Notes under the pieces: model-generated
Databases searched by the model: none
What the model was told of the DNA's origin: nothing
The model's input: only the letters and a program-made list of their open reading frames with translations
Position numbers and translations under genes: made by a program
Assembly (NCBI RefSeq): GCF_051200875.1
Contig: NZ_CP195191.1
Location: 620,001 to 684,000 of the forward strand
Source of the DNA: Pseudotabrizicola sp051200875
GTDB taxonomy: Bacteria; Pseudomonadota; Alphaproteobacteria; Rhodobacterales; Rhodobacteraceae
Direction of reading: 5' to 3'
Length of the DNA: 64,000 nucleotides
In this document: piece by piece, positions 25,153-32,624 of the stretch
Layout: each line of letters opens with the position of its first letter
How positions within the stretch are numbered: position 1 is the first letter of the stretch

Positions 25153-26289
25153 ATGACCGATCTTTCAGACCTGATTGCGTTGCGCCACAGTTTACATCGC
25201 CACCCGGAAGTGTCGCGCGCTGAACAGGCAACGGCCGCCTTGATTGCGAAAGAGCTGCAATCGCTTCAAGCCGCCGAGGTGATTGAAGGTCTGGGTGGGC
25301 ATGGTGTGGCAGCGGTATTCCACGGGCGCGGCGAAGGGCCGACCGTGATGCTGCGGGCGGAACTGGATGCCTTGCCCATCGCGGAGACCTCAGGCGTAGG
25401 TCATGCCAGCCTGCTTCCGGGGCGCGGTCATCTTTGCGGTCATGACGGTCATATGGCCATTCTGATGGGCGTGGCGCAGAAGGTGGCGCTGCGGCCTTTG
25501 GCGCGGGGGCGGCTGGTCTGCCTGTTCCAGCCTGCCGAGGAAGACGGCTCGGGTGCCGCGGCGGTCTTGGCCGATCCGGCCTTTGCGGCCTTGCGCCCGG
25601 ATTGGGCCTTTGCGCTGCACAATATGCCGGGCCAGCCTTTGGGTGCGGCGCGTGTTTCCGCGGGGCCTTCGAATTGCGCCTCGGTCGGGCTGCGGTTGCG
25701 GTTCTTGGGGCGCACGGCCCATGCGGCCACGCCGCAGACTGGACTTTCGCCCGTGCCCGCCGTTTTGGCGCTGGTGCCTGCGGTGCAGGCGCTTAGCCGT
25801 GATCAGGCGCTGGTTCCGGGCTTTCGGTTGGTGACCTTGACCCATGTTCGGATCGGAGAGCCGACTTTTGGCATCGCGCCGGGCGAGGCCGAGGTGTTTC
25901 TGACGCTACGTTGCATGCTGGACGCAGATATGGCTGCGCTGAGGGCGGAAGTCATGCGCCTGGCCGAGGCGGAGGCTGCGGCACATGGGCTGGAGTTGAT
26001 GGTAGACTGGCACGACGATTTTGCCGCCTGCCATAACGATGCCGAGGCCGTCGCGCGGATAGAGAAGGCCCTTTTGGAAACGGGAACCCCGTTTGGCCCC
26101 GCAGAAACGATGCGGGCATCTGAGGATTTCGGGCGTTTTGGCGGGAGCGGAACAAAGTCGGCGATGTTCCTGCTGGGCGCGGGAGAGCAGCATCCGGCGT
26201 TGCATGATCCGAACTATGATTTCCCTGATGCAATCATTCCGGTCGGTGTTGCTGTGTTTACGGCCTTGGTGGAGGATTTGCTGGATTAG
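25153..26289 (+). CDS. M20 family amidohydrolase
   Basis: 378 aa. The metal site CGHDGHMA (about 96-103) and the second-ligand stretch FQPAEEDGSG mark an M20D (hippurate hydrolase or IAA-amino-acid hydrolase-like) peptidase; a dimerisation domain lies in the middle (LRLRFLGRTAHAATPQ). It hydrolyses N-acyl amino acids or similar amides in known members; the substrate here cannot be told. The gene is divergent from surE and is followed by the pirin gene about 98 bases on. Confidence 0.9.
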   Translation: MTDLSDLIALRHSLHRHPEVSRAEQATAALIAKELQSLQAAEVIEGLGGHGVAAVFHGRGEGPTVMLRAELDALPIAETSGVGHASLLPGRGHLCGHDGHMAILMGVAQKVALRPLARGRLVCLFQPAEEDGSGAAAVLADPAFAALRPDWAFALHNMPGQPLGAARVSAGPSNCASVGLRLRFLGRTAHAATPQTGLSPVPAVLALVPAVQALSRDQALVPGFRLVTLTHVRIGEPTFGIAPGEAEVFLTLRCMLDADMAALRAEVMRLAEAEAAAHGLELMVDWHDDFAACHNDAEAVARIEKALLETGTPFGPAETMRASEDFGRFGGSGTKSAMFLLGAGEQHPALHDPNYDFPDAIIPVGVAVFTALVEDLLD

Positions 26290-26387
26290 CGCGGCTTCGC
26301 GCATTCCCGCACAGTGGTCGCGCGGCGGCGGTAGGTGAATTTCTGGCGGGGAGGGCTATCTTGTTCGCAAAGGAACAGGAGGCTGTC

Positions 26388-27326
26388 ATGAGTTGGAACC
26401 CTGCGCTGGACCCGTCGATCCCGATCGGTGATGCTGTTGATGCAATTGAAGCGGTCATCGTTCCGCGGGCGCGCGATATCGGCGGGTTCGAGGTGCGGCG
26501 CGCCTTGCCCTCGGTGCAGCGGCAGATGGTGGGTCCGTTCATTTTCTTCGATCAGATGGGCCCCGCCGAGTTCTTGACCGGACAAGGGATTGATGTGCGT
26601 CCCCATCCGCATATCGGGTTGGGGACTGTCACCTATCTGATGAAGGGACGCATCCATCACCGGGATTCGCTGGGCACGGATTCGTGGATTGAACCGGGGG
26701 CGGTGAACTGGATGCTGGCGGGGCAGGGCATTACCCATTCCGAACGGCAAGATGAAGCACAGCGGCAGAGCCCGCATGATCTGTTTGGTTTGCAGACATG
26801 GCTGGCCCTTCCCTTGGACCGCGAGGATGATCCGGCGGCGTTCCATCACGCCCCGAAATCCGACCTGCCGGTTCTGAAAGGTGAGGGCAAAGAGGTGCGC
26901 GTGATTCTGGGCGATGTCTACGGGGCCTCGGCGCCGGTGCCCTTGGGGTTCGAGACCTTTTATGCTGACGCGATCCTGAAACCCGGGGCTTCGATTCCCT
27001 TGCCCGACAATCACGAGGATCGGGGCGTCTATGTTTTGCAGGGTGAGCTCACGGTTGCGGGGCAGAACTTTGAGGCCGGACGAATGCTGGTCTTTCGTCC
27101 GGGTGATCGGGTGTCGGTGAAAGCAGGCGATCAGGGGGCGCGGGTCATGCTGTTGGGCGGCGCGACGATGGAAGGGCCGCGTCATATCTGGTGGAACTTT
27201 GTGGCCTCTTCCAAAGAACGTCTGGAGGCCGCAAAAGAGGCGTGGCGGGCGGGGGATTGGGCGCATGGGCGTTTCAAGTTGCCGCCGGGGGATGATCAGG
27301 AATTCATTCCGGCTCCGCCCCGGTAA
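26388..27326 (+). CDS. Pirin family protein
   Basis: 312 aa from the ATG at 26388, chosen because AGGAGG lies seven bases upstream; an ATG 27 bases earlier lacks one. Pirins are bicupins binding one metal in the N-terminal barrel: PHPHIGLGTVTYLMKGRIHH carries the ligand histidines, with EGKEVRVILGD later. Some members act as quercetin dioxygenases or redox sensors; the role here is unknown. It is followed directly by the first tRNA-Asp gene. Confidence 0.9.
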   Translation: MSWNPALDPSIPIGDAVDAIEAVIVPRARDIGGFEVRRALPSVQRQMVGPFIFFDQMGPAEFLTGQGIDVRPHPHIGLGTVTYLMKGRIHHRDSLGTDSWIEPGAVNWMLAGQGITHSERQDEAQRQSPHDLFGLQTWLALPLDREDDPAAFHHAPKSDLPVLKGEGKEVRVILGDVYGASAPVPLGFETFYADAILKPGASIPLPDNHEDRGVYVLQGELTVAGQNFEAGRMLVFRPGDRVSVKAGDQGARVMLLGGATMEGPRHIWWNFVASSKERLEAAKEAWRAGDWAHGRFKLPPGDDQEFIPAPPR

Positions 27327-27355
27327 GAAGGGGAAGAAAATCGTCACGCACCCGC

Positions 27356-27384
27356 TTGACGCCGCCGAAAGGCTTCTCTATCAG
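27356..27384 (+). promoter_or_regulatory. Predicted promoter of tRNA-Asp 1
   Basis: TTGACG and TATCAG are separated by 17 bases, and the tRNA begins 18 bases after the second hexamer. The same arrangement recurs before the second tRNA-Asp, which supports it as a vegetative-sigma promoter. Confidence 0.6.
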
Positions 27385-27402
27385 ACGCCCCACGAAGACT
27401 GC

Positions 27403-27479
27403 GCGGTTGTAGCTCAGTTGGTTAGAGTACCGGCCTGTCACGCCGGGGGTCGCGGGTTCGAGCCCCGTCAACCGCGCCA
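27403..27479 (+). tRNA. tRNA-Asp (GTC), copy 1
   Basis: 77 bases including an encoded CCA. Acceptor arms GCGGTTG/CAACCGC, D-loop AGCTCAGTTGGTTAGAG, anticodon stem-loop with CTGTCAC (anticodon GTC), and T-arm GGGTTCGAGCCCC are all present. The sequence is identical to copy 2 at 27717. A terminator follows. Confidence 0.97.
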
Positions 27480-27490
27480 CTTCGTAAACG

Positions 27491-27519
27491 AAAGGGCCCC
27501 TGCGAAAGCGGGGGCCTTT
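27491..27519 (+). terminator. Terminator after tRNA-Asp 1
   Basis: AAAGGGCCCC pairs with GGGGGCCTTT (one mismatch) around a TGCGAAAGC loop, 11 bases after the tRNA. The remaining interval up to the second tRNA has no gene. Confidence 0.65.
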
Positions 27520-27676
27520 CGCATTTGTGGCCCCGCTCGCTAAGCGTCCCCGTCGGGGACGCAAAATGGACCCAATCTTTTCAAAGACTTGGCGGCGCAT
27601 CTTTACGGGTTTTTAACAACTGCCCGTCCTTTCCCGCTTTGAGGTCCAAAGTTGCAGGCGTCCGCCCATTTCCTGC

Positions 27677-27705
27677 TTGACGCCCCCCAAGGCAGGGGAT
27701 AATCA
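27677..27705 (+). promoter_or_regulatory. Predicted promoter of tRNA-Asp 2
   Basis: TTGACG, 17 bases, TAATCA, then 11 bases to the tRNA start. The -35 hexamer is identical to that before copy 1, so the duplication carried its own promoter. Confidence 0.55.
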
Positions 27706-27716
27706 GCCCCTATCGC

Positions 27717-27793
27717 GCGGTTGTAGCTCAGTTGGTTAGAGTACCGGCCTGTCACGCCGGGGGTCGCGGGTTCGAGCCCCGTCAACCGCGCCA
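27717..27793 (+). tRNA. tRNA-Asp (GTC), copy 2
   Basis: 77 bases, identical to copy 1 at 27403 including CCA and the following ACTTC-like bases. Anticodon GTC. Confidence 0.97.
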
Positions 27794-27800
27794 CTTCTCC

Positions 27801-27831
27801 AAAACCCCTGCCGGAAACGGCGGGGGTTTTT
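27801..27831 (+). terminator. Terminator after tRNA-Asp 2
   Basis: AAAACCCCTGCCG pairs with CGGCGGGGGTTTT (one G-T wobble) around a GAAA loop and runs into further T residues. Confidence 0.75.
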
Positions 27832-27927
27832 GGTTTTCCGGCCCCCGCTTTTGCCATATGCAACTGTTTGAATGTGTGTTAGGTCAGACGCAGAAATTGC
27901 CTGCACAGGCCTATACACGGAGCCGCC

Positions 27928-28146
27928 ATGAGCCTGCTGGACCAGATTCCCCTGCATTTCGTCATTCTGGCGGCGCTGACGCTTGGTCTCGCGCCCTTCT
28001 TTCCAGAGCCGCATCTGATGGAGAAGCTGCGAATGCTGGCGCAGGGAACATTGACCAAGCCGATTGACGTCTTTGACCTGCTGCTGCACGCAACCCCGTG
28101 GTTGGTGCTGGCGGCAAAATTGGTGCGCTTGGCCTTGGCCCGTTAA
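27928..28146 (+). CDS. Conserved small membrane protein, 72 aa
   Basis: 72 aa beginning MSLLDQIPLHFVILAALTLG, with a hydrophobic helix at about 8-25 and a second at 57-70; a loop between (PHLMEKLRMLAQGTLTKPID) is amphipathic. It looks like a small inner-membrane protein conserved in Rhodobacterales; function unknown. Its TAA stop shares the bases TTAA with the stop of the convergent dddP gene, so the two 3' ends overlap by 4 bases. Confidence 0.75.
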   Translation: MSLLDQIPLHFVILAALTLGLAPFFPEPHLMEKLRMLAQGTLTKPIDVFDLLLHATPWLVLAAKLVRLALAR

Positions 28147-29480
28147 CCCAGAAGGCGCGGGTCGAACGGGTATTTGGTCAGGTTTTCAAAACCGGTTTCG
28201 GTGATCAGAACCTGTTCTTCCAGCTTGATCGAGAAATCGCCGTCTTCGGGGCTGGCCAAGACCTCGACACAAAGCACCATCCCGGCCTCAAGCGGGTAGT
28301 CGAAAGCGCCTTCGACCATCTGGTCAGGATAGGCCACCAGCGGCCATTCATCGCAAAGACCGACGCCATGCATCATGCAGCCGTATTTCTGTTTTTGCAT
28401 TTGGTCTGGCAGGCGGTGGCAGTTGCGGGAAAGATCCCCGATCATCACGCCAGGCTTTAGCATATTCATATTGTGTTCAATATGTTCCAAGCCGATCTTC
28501 ATGGTGTCAATCATGTCTTGGCGGGGCTTTTCGTCACCAATCCACCATGTGCGGCTGATGTCGATGCAAATGCCGTAGCTGCCGATCAGGTCGGTATCGA
28601 ACGCGACGATTTCGTTGTTCTGGACAGTGCGCGGGCCACATTCCTGAAACCACGGATTTGTTCGGGGGCCGGAGGCGAGGAGCCGGGTTTCGATCCATTC
28701 GCCACCGCGCCGGATGTTTTCGGCATGAAGAACGGCCCAGATGTCGTCTTCTGTCATGTCGCCCTTGGGCACCCCGGCACGGGCGGCCTTTTCCATTTCG
28801 GCAATGGCGGCTTCGCAGGCGTGATGGGCGCAGCGCATGGCACGAATTTCGTCTGGCCCTTTGATGGCGCGGGTCTTTTCGGTCAGCTCCTCGCCCGGCA
28901 GGACGGTGAAGCCCTGTGCCTCCAGCGCGCGCAGGCCGTGCAGCATGACCTTATCGACACCAAGACGCATATTGCCGCCGCCATGTTCGCGTATCAGGTC
29001 GCGGACTTCGCGGCTGAACTGATCTGCGGCAATATCTAGGCGGTCCCCCCTGTCGAAATAGAACAGATCCGCGCCCGAGCGTTGTTCGCGCACAAGCGCA
29101 TTGAAGCGCGACAGGAACATGGCCTGTTTGTAGTCCCAGACCACCATGTAGCCATCGGCGCAAACAAGGCAGGCGCGAAAGGCGTTGTGGGTGTTCCACA
29201 ACTGCATATTGGTCGAGTCGGTGGCGTAGCGGATGTTCAGCGGATCAAACATCAGGATGCCGCCGTAATCGCGGTCATTGACGGCGCGGGTCAGGCGGTT
29301 CCAGCGAAATTCTCGCATCCGTTCCAGATTGGGCAGGATGAGACCGGCATTTTCCCATTCTTTCAAGGCAAGGGGGGTGGGGCCGATTTCGACGCGGTCA
29401 TTGTCGTTCAAGCTGCCATCATCAAGGCGGGGGCCTTTGGTCGGGTCGATCTTGCGGCGTTCGACATAGTGGCGGTTCAT
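28143..29480 (-). CDS. dddP: DMSP lyase DddP
   Basis: 445 aa, M24 peptidase fold (creatinase/prolidase type). DddP cleaves dimethylsulfoniopropionate to dimethyl sulfide and acrylate. The residues reported as metal ligands of Ruegeria lacuscaerulensis DddP occur here at the same numbers: Asp295, Asp297, Asp307, His371, Glu406 and Glu421, with Tyr366 and Asp377 also present. N-terminal MREFRWNRLTRAVNDRDYGG and DPLNIRYATDSTNMQLW are characteristic. The start at 29478-29480 has AAGGGG upstream; a much longer frame is spurious. No acrylate-processing genes (acuI, acuK) or regulator adjoin. An ordinary Xaa-Pro peptidase is unlikely given the ligand match. Confidence 0.93.
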   Translation of the reverse strand: MNRHYVERRKIDPTKGPRLDDGSLNDNDRVEIGPTPLALKEWENAGLILPNLERMREFRWNRLTRAVNDRDYGGILMFDPLNIRYATDSTNMQLWNTHNAFRACLVCADGYMVVWDYKQAMFLSRFNALVREQRSGADLFYFDRGDRLDIAADQFSREVRDLIREHGGGNMRLGVDKVMLHGLRALEAQGFTVLPGEELTEKTRAIKGPDEIRAMRCAHHACEAAIAEMEKAARAGVPKGDMTEDDIWAVLHAENIRRGGEWIETRLLASGPRTNPWFQECGPRTVQNNEIVAFDTDLIGSYGICIDISRTWWIGDEKPRQDMIDTMKIGLEHIEHNMNMLKPGVMIGDLSRNCHRLPDQMQKQKYGCMMHGVGLCDEWPLVAYPDQMVEGAFDYPLEAGMVLCVEVLASPEDGDFSIKLEEQVLITETGFENLTKYPFDPRLLG

Positions 29481-29608
29481 CGGCTGTGCCCCTTGTTCGG
29501 ATTTCGACGATGGTGAAAGCCGGGCGGCTGTGGGGCTTTGCCGCAAGCGACCTGCGCGTGTCGGAATGGGGCTATCGGCTGCGGGGAAAGCTGGGCTAGG
29601 GATAGGGA

Positions 29609-30400
29609 ATGGAACGTGTTTTGCAGAAATCCTTGCCCTTTGCCCCCTGGGCCGATGCGCGGACTCGGCGGTTGCCGGGGATCCTGCCTTTGGACATGGG
29701 GGATTGGCTGCGCGTAGATGATGCCTTTGCGGCGCAGATGGCGCTGCGAGAGCGGCTTTTGGCGGAGCGGCCAGACGAGGTCTTGGGCGAAACGGCACAG
29801 TCTGCGCCAGCGGTGGCAGAGCTTTATGACTTTGTTCTGGACCGTTTGCCCGACGGCTTTTCGCGGGATGGCGATGCTGTGACGCGGCCGGACGGGGTGA
29901 CGGTGGTGTTGGACCCGGAGCGCAAGCTGTGGACGCTGGGCCATCTGGTGCAGGAAGACCTGTGCCTGATGGAGGAGGACGGGGCTGGAGAACATCTTTT
30001 ATCGGCAGCGGTCCTGTGCTTTCCCGCAGGTTGGACGCTGCATGAAAAGCTGGGCCGGGCGATGATGCGGATTCATGTGCCCGTGGCCAAATATACCGAA
30101 GATGTTGGCAAGCGTGTGCAGCGGTTGATGGATGCGGTGCGCGAGGAAAACCCGCTGTGGCGGGCCAATGCGCACCATTCGCGGGCACCGCTTTTCAACC
30201 CGCTGCGGGAAGACGCGGCAAAGGACACGGTTGAGCAGGGCGAGATGCCCTTTATCCGGTCAGAGCGGCAATGCCTGATCCGGCTGCCGAAAACGCGGGC
30301 GGTTCTGTTTTCGATCCATACCTATCTGGTCGATCGCAAGGATCTGACACCTGACCAAGAGGCCGGCCTGCTGGAATTTCCAATTCACCGGGCAGAATGA
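29609..30400 (+). CDS. DUF3445 protein (heme-dependent oxidative N-demethylase-like)
   Basis: 263 aa. LPFAPWADARTRRLPGILPL at the start and the core CFPAGWTLHEKLGRAMMRIH, then RSERQCLIRLPKT, are characteristic of DUF3445, the family that includes the alpha subunit of heme-dependent oxidative N-demethylase. Family members act on methylated amines such as dimethylamine; the substrate here is unknown. The gene is divergent from dddP across about 128 bases, which could hold promoters for both. An involvement in methylated osmolyte use is possible but only inferred from position. Confidence 0.8.
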   Translation: MERVLQKSLPFAPWADARTRRLPGILPLDMGDWLRVDDAFAAQMALRERLLAERPDEVLGETAQSAPAVAELYDFVLDRLPDGFSRDGDAVTRPDGVTVVLDPERKLWTLGHLVQEDLCLMEEDGAGEHLLSAAVLCFPAGWTLHEKLGRAMMRIHVPVAKYTEDVGKRVQRLMDAVREENPLWRANAHHSRAPLFNPLREDAAKDTVEQGEMPFIRSERQCLIRLPKTRAVLFSIHTYLVDRKDLTPDQEAGLLEFPIHRAE

Positions 30401-30413
30401 TTGGGGCTGCGAA

Positions 30414-30725
30414 TTAGGCTATAAACCGGTTCACAAGCCGATAGAAGAACCGCGCCACAACGTTTGAATTCGTCTTTCCCAAGAACTCATCGGAAGCAAC
30501 GTCGGGAATGTAGCCGTCGCGGGAGACCGCGCTTACGTGGTTTTTTCCCCAGTCGGAAAAAAGCGCCGAGATGACTCTCCGGCCTTCCTCAGGGGGATTT
30601 CCATCAGGCGTCAAGAAGCCAAACGGATCGTCCAAGGGTTCAGCAGGACGATCATTCCGCGCCTTGTCCGAAAACGCCGCGGAAGCAGGTTCGGCATCCA
30701 TCAAGAACAGCTTTGAAAGCGACAT
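30414..30725 (-). CDS. Hypothetical protein, about 103 aa
   Basis: Start placed at the ATG 30723-30725, preceded by TAGGTGGT; a further ATG 48 bases upstream is possible. The protein begins MSLSKLFLMDAEPASA and ends with the basic, aromatic VVARFFYRLVNRFIA, which may be an amphipathic membrane-binding helix. The middle is hydrophilic with DDPFGFLTPDGNPPEEGRR. No family is recognised. It is convergent with the DUF3445 gene. Confidence 0.55.
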   Translation of the reverse strand: MSLSKLFLMDAEPASAAFSDKARNDRPAEPLDDPFGFLTPDGNPPEEGRRVISALFSDWGKNHVSAVSRDGYIPDVASDEFLGKTNSNVVARFFYRLVNRFIA

Positions 30726-30860
30726 CGTAGACCACCTAATCGTCTGGACACCAAACCAAACGTTTTGTTGCACATGAACTAATTGTCGCTCAACTACCGC
30801 AAAGGGTTGGAGAGTATATACAAAGGGTGATCAAAATACCCGTTCGGATAGGATTTCTAC

Positions 30861-31376
30861 TCAGAAGGCTTGCGAGCTGCCGAGGTGGATCAGGGAGAGC
30901 ATGCCAAACACGCTGGCTGCGACGCGGGGCCAAGGCATCTGAAGGACTTCGCCGACGTGGCGTTGGGCGTTATCACGGTGATAGGCGCTGATTTCTTCGC
31001 GTACGGCTTCCATCGGACGACGATTCTTTGCGCGGAACAGGCTGACAGCCTGAGACATGCACTCGTCCGAGATCTCGGGGCAGGAGTCGTCAAACATGTT
31101 GTCGATCCGGGGAATGTCAGCCGAAGGGAGGCAGGCCCGGACCCGGATACGGGCTTTGCGGACACGTGCATCCACGGGACGAAGATCGCCAAGATCGGCG
31201 AAGATGTTCTCGATCTGGCTGTCCTCGGTCTCGGTCTTACGCGGAGATTGAGGGAAGAGCGGGACCACGACAGCTTGACGAGCGCGGCGGGTTTCGGTCG
31301 AAACCGTCGCTCTGGCATCCGGACGATCAGTCCGAGGCATTCCGTTTACTGGACGAACGCGACGCACCTGTGTCAT
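30861..31376 (-). CDS. Hypothetical protein, 171 aa
   Basis: A strong AAAGGAG precedes the ATG at 31374-31376, which supports a real gene. The N-terminal 45 residues are Arg-rich (MTQVRRVRPVNGMPRTDRPD), the middle is mixed charge with IFADLGDLRPVDARVRKARI, and the C-terminal 20 residues are hydrophobic (VAASVFGMLSLIHLGSS), possibly a tail anchor. No known domain is recognised. It lies among other unrecognised minus-strand genes. Confidence 0.6.
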   Translation of the reverse strand: MTQVRRVRPVNGMPRTDRPDARATVSTETRRARQAVVVPLFPQSPRKTETEDSQIENIFADLGDLRPVDARVRKARIRVRACLPSADIPRIDNMFDDSCPEISDECMSQAVSLFRAKNRRPMEAVREEISAYHRDNAQRHVGEVLQMPWPRVAASVFGMLSLIHLGSSQAF

Positions 31377-31485
31377 GGCTTGGCTCCTTTAACATTTGCG
31401 GTTTTGCCCGCTTGAGAAAGATGCCTTCAGACGGCGCCGCCGTCACGCGGACAGGCGACTAGGTTTCCGTCCCCGATCGGAGGGA

Positions 31486-31704
31486 TCATACAGCCATTTG
31501 TCTATGATTGGTTAACAAAGGGACTGTTTGGGCCCGTGAACGACGCCCGACGACAGTCGGATTCGGGCGTGGCGCCAGTTTGATCTGGTCAAAAAGCTGA
31601 TTCAGGACGCCCGGATGCTTGGCCAGTTCGACCCACGATTCGTCAACATCATCGCGGTTCTTGCGCGCTGCATGGGCGAGGGCGAAGGAAAGAATGTTCG
31701 ACAT
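31486..31704 (-). CDS. Hypothetical protein, 72 aa
   Basis: 72 aa starting MSNILSFALAHAARKNRDDV, weak ribosome binding site (GTAGGTCC) upstream. The first half is helical with a LAKHPGVLNQLFDQI segment; the second is basic (GRRSRAQT). No family recognised. The 31705-31909 interval beyond it holds no supportable gene. Confidence 0.45.
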   Translation of the reverse strand: MSNILSFALAHAARKNRDDVDESWVELAKHPGVLNQLFDQIKLAPRPNPTVVGRRSRAQTVPLLTNHRQMAV

Positions 31705-31909
31705 GGGACCTACTCAGACAAGACCTGTTTTGCCAGTCTGTCACCGAATGCGCCGATAACAAGGCAATCAGATGACAATCCGAGAGTTGCAGGAAAATCG
31801 TTTCGTTTTCGTAAACCATGTTGCGAAAAGGACTCAGGACTGCCGCGCCAAAAACAAAGCGATGTCAAAGCGCTGGCGCGGAGCGCCCTGATTGTTTCCG
31901 GATCTCCGG

Positions 31910-32497
31910 TCAGTCCTCGACTTCGATGCGGTCGTAACCCGCAACGGACAGAGCTGAACCATCCGGTCCGGTTCGGGTGACCAAGAGCACCAGCCCCAGA
32001 TCTGGGTTGAAGGCTTTTTCAAAAGTGATGGGCTCCATTCCATCAAGCTCCATCACTTCTTGGACACGCCAGACACCGTAGCGGCAATCTCCGATTTCGA
32101 CGCGCCCGAGACCCAGAAATTCCAGCTTGTTCGTGCCTTTGGTCTGGGCCACGCCGTCGCGGTAGAGAACGACATTGGCACGCCATCCCTGACGGCTGGG
32201 CAATTGGTCCAGCCACTCTAGCGGGTTGCCCTTGTAGCGAAAGCTGAGCGTCACACCATCGCTGACCCTTTCCCCAACGATCAGGGGGTGCGGATAGAGG
32301 TAATTGGCCTCATCAGGCCCTTCGGGCCATTGGGTAAGCCGGTGTTGGGTTACCCCTTTATCGGTGCGCGTAAAGCGTTCGGTCGAGGGTGGGTTCTCGC
32401 TGGTCAACACGGCGACTTGCCCTGGTTCCAGCCGGTATGGGCAGGCAACGGCGGGCAGGGCGGTCAGGCAAAGGAAAAGCGGGAAAAAGCGAAGCAT
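31910..32497 (-). CDS. Secreted protein of unknown function, 195 aa
   Basis: 195 aa from the ATG at 32495-32497. The start MLRFFPLFLCLTALPAVACP is a typical signal peptide, probably cleaved after AVA; the following Cys makes a lipoprotein reading possible, but the lipobox is weak. The mature part is beta-rich with paired cysteines and TFEKAFNPDLGLVLLVTRTG. No domain is recognised. Upstream in-frame sequence overlaps glnA on the same strand and is not coding for this gene. Probable role in the envelope, otherwise unknown. Confidence 0.75.
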   Translation of the reverse strand: MLRFFPLFLCLTALPAVACPYRLEPGQVAVLTSENPPSTERFTRTDKGVTQHRLTQWPEGPDEANYLYPHPLIVGERVSDGVTLSFRYKGNPLEWLDQLPSRQGWRANVVLYRDGVAQTKGTNKLEFLGLGRVEIGDCRYGVWRVQEVMELDGMEPITFEKAFNPDLGLVLLVTRTGPDGSALSVAGYDRIEVED

Positions 32498-32624
32498 GAA
32501 ATTCTTCCACGGAATGACAATCCCGGGAGTGTAGGCCAAGGGGGGCATTCTGCAATCATGGATTTCGCCAGCAGCAGAACGAAAAAGGGCGCCCGAAGGC
32601 GCCCTTTCCTGACTTCCCCGCCAA

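Noticed and set aside
28143..30188. A 681-codon extended start for dddP
   Set aside because: The upstream part is antisense to the DUF3445 gene; the ATG at 29480 gives exact residue numbering with known DddP.
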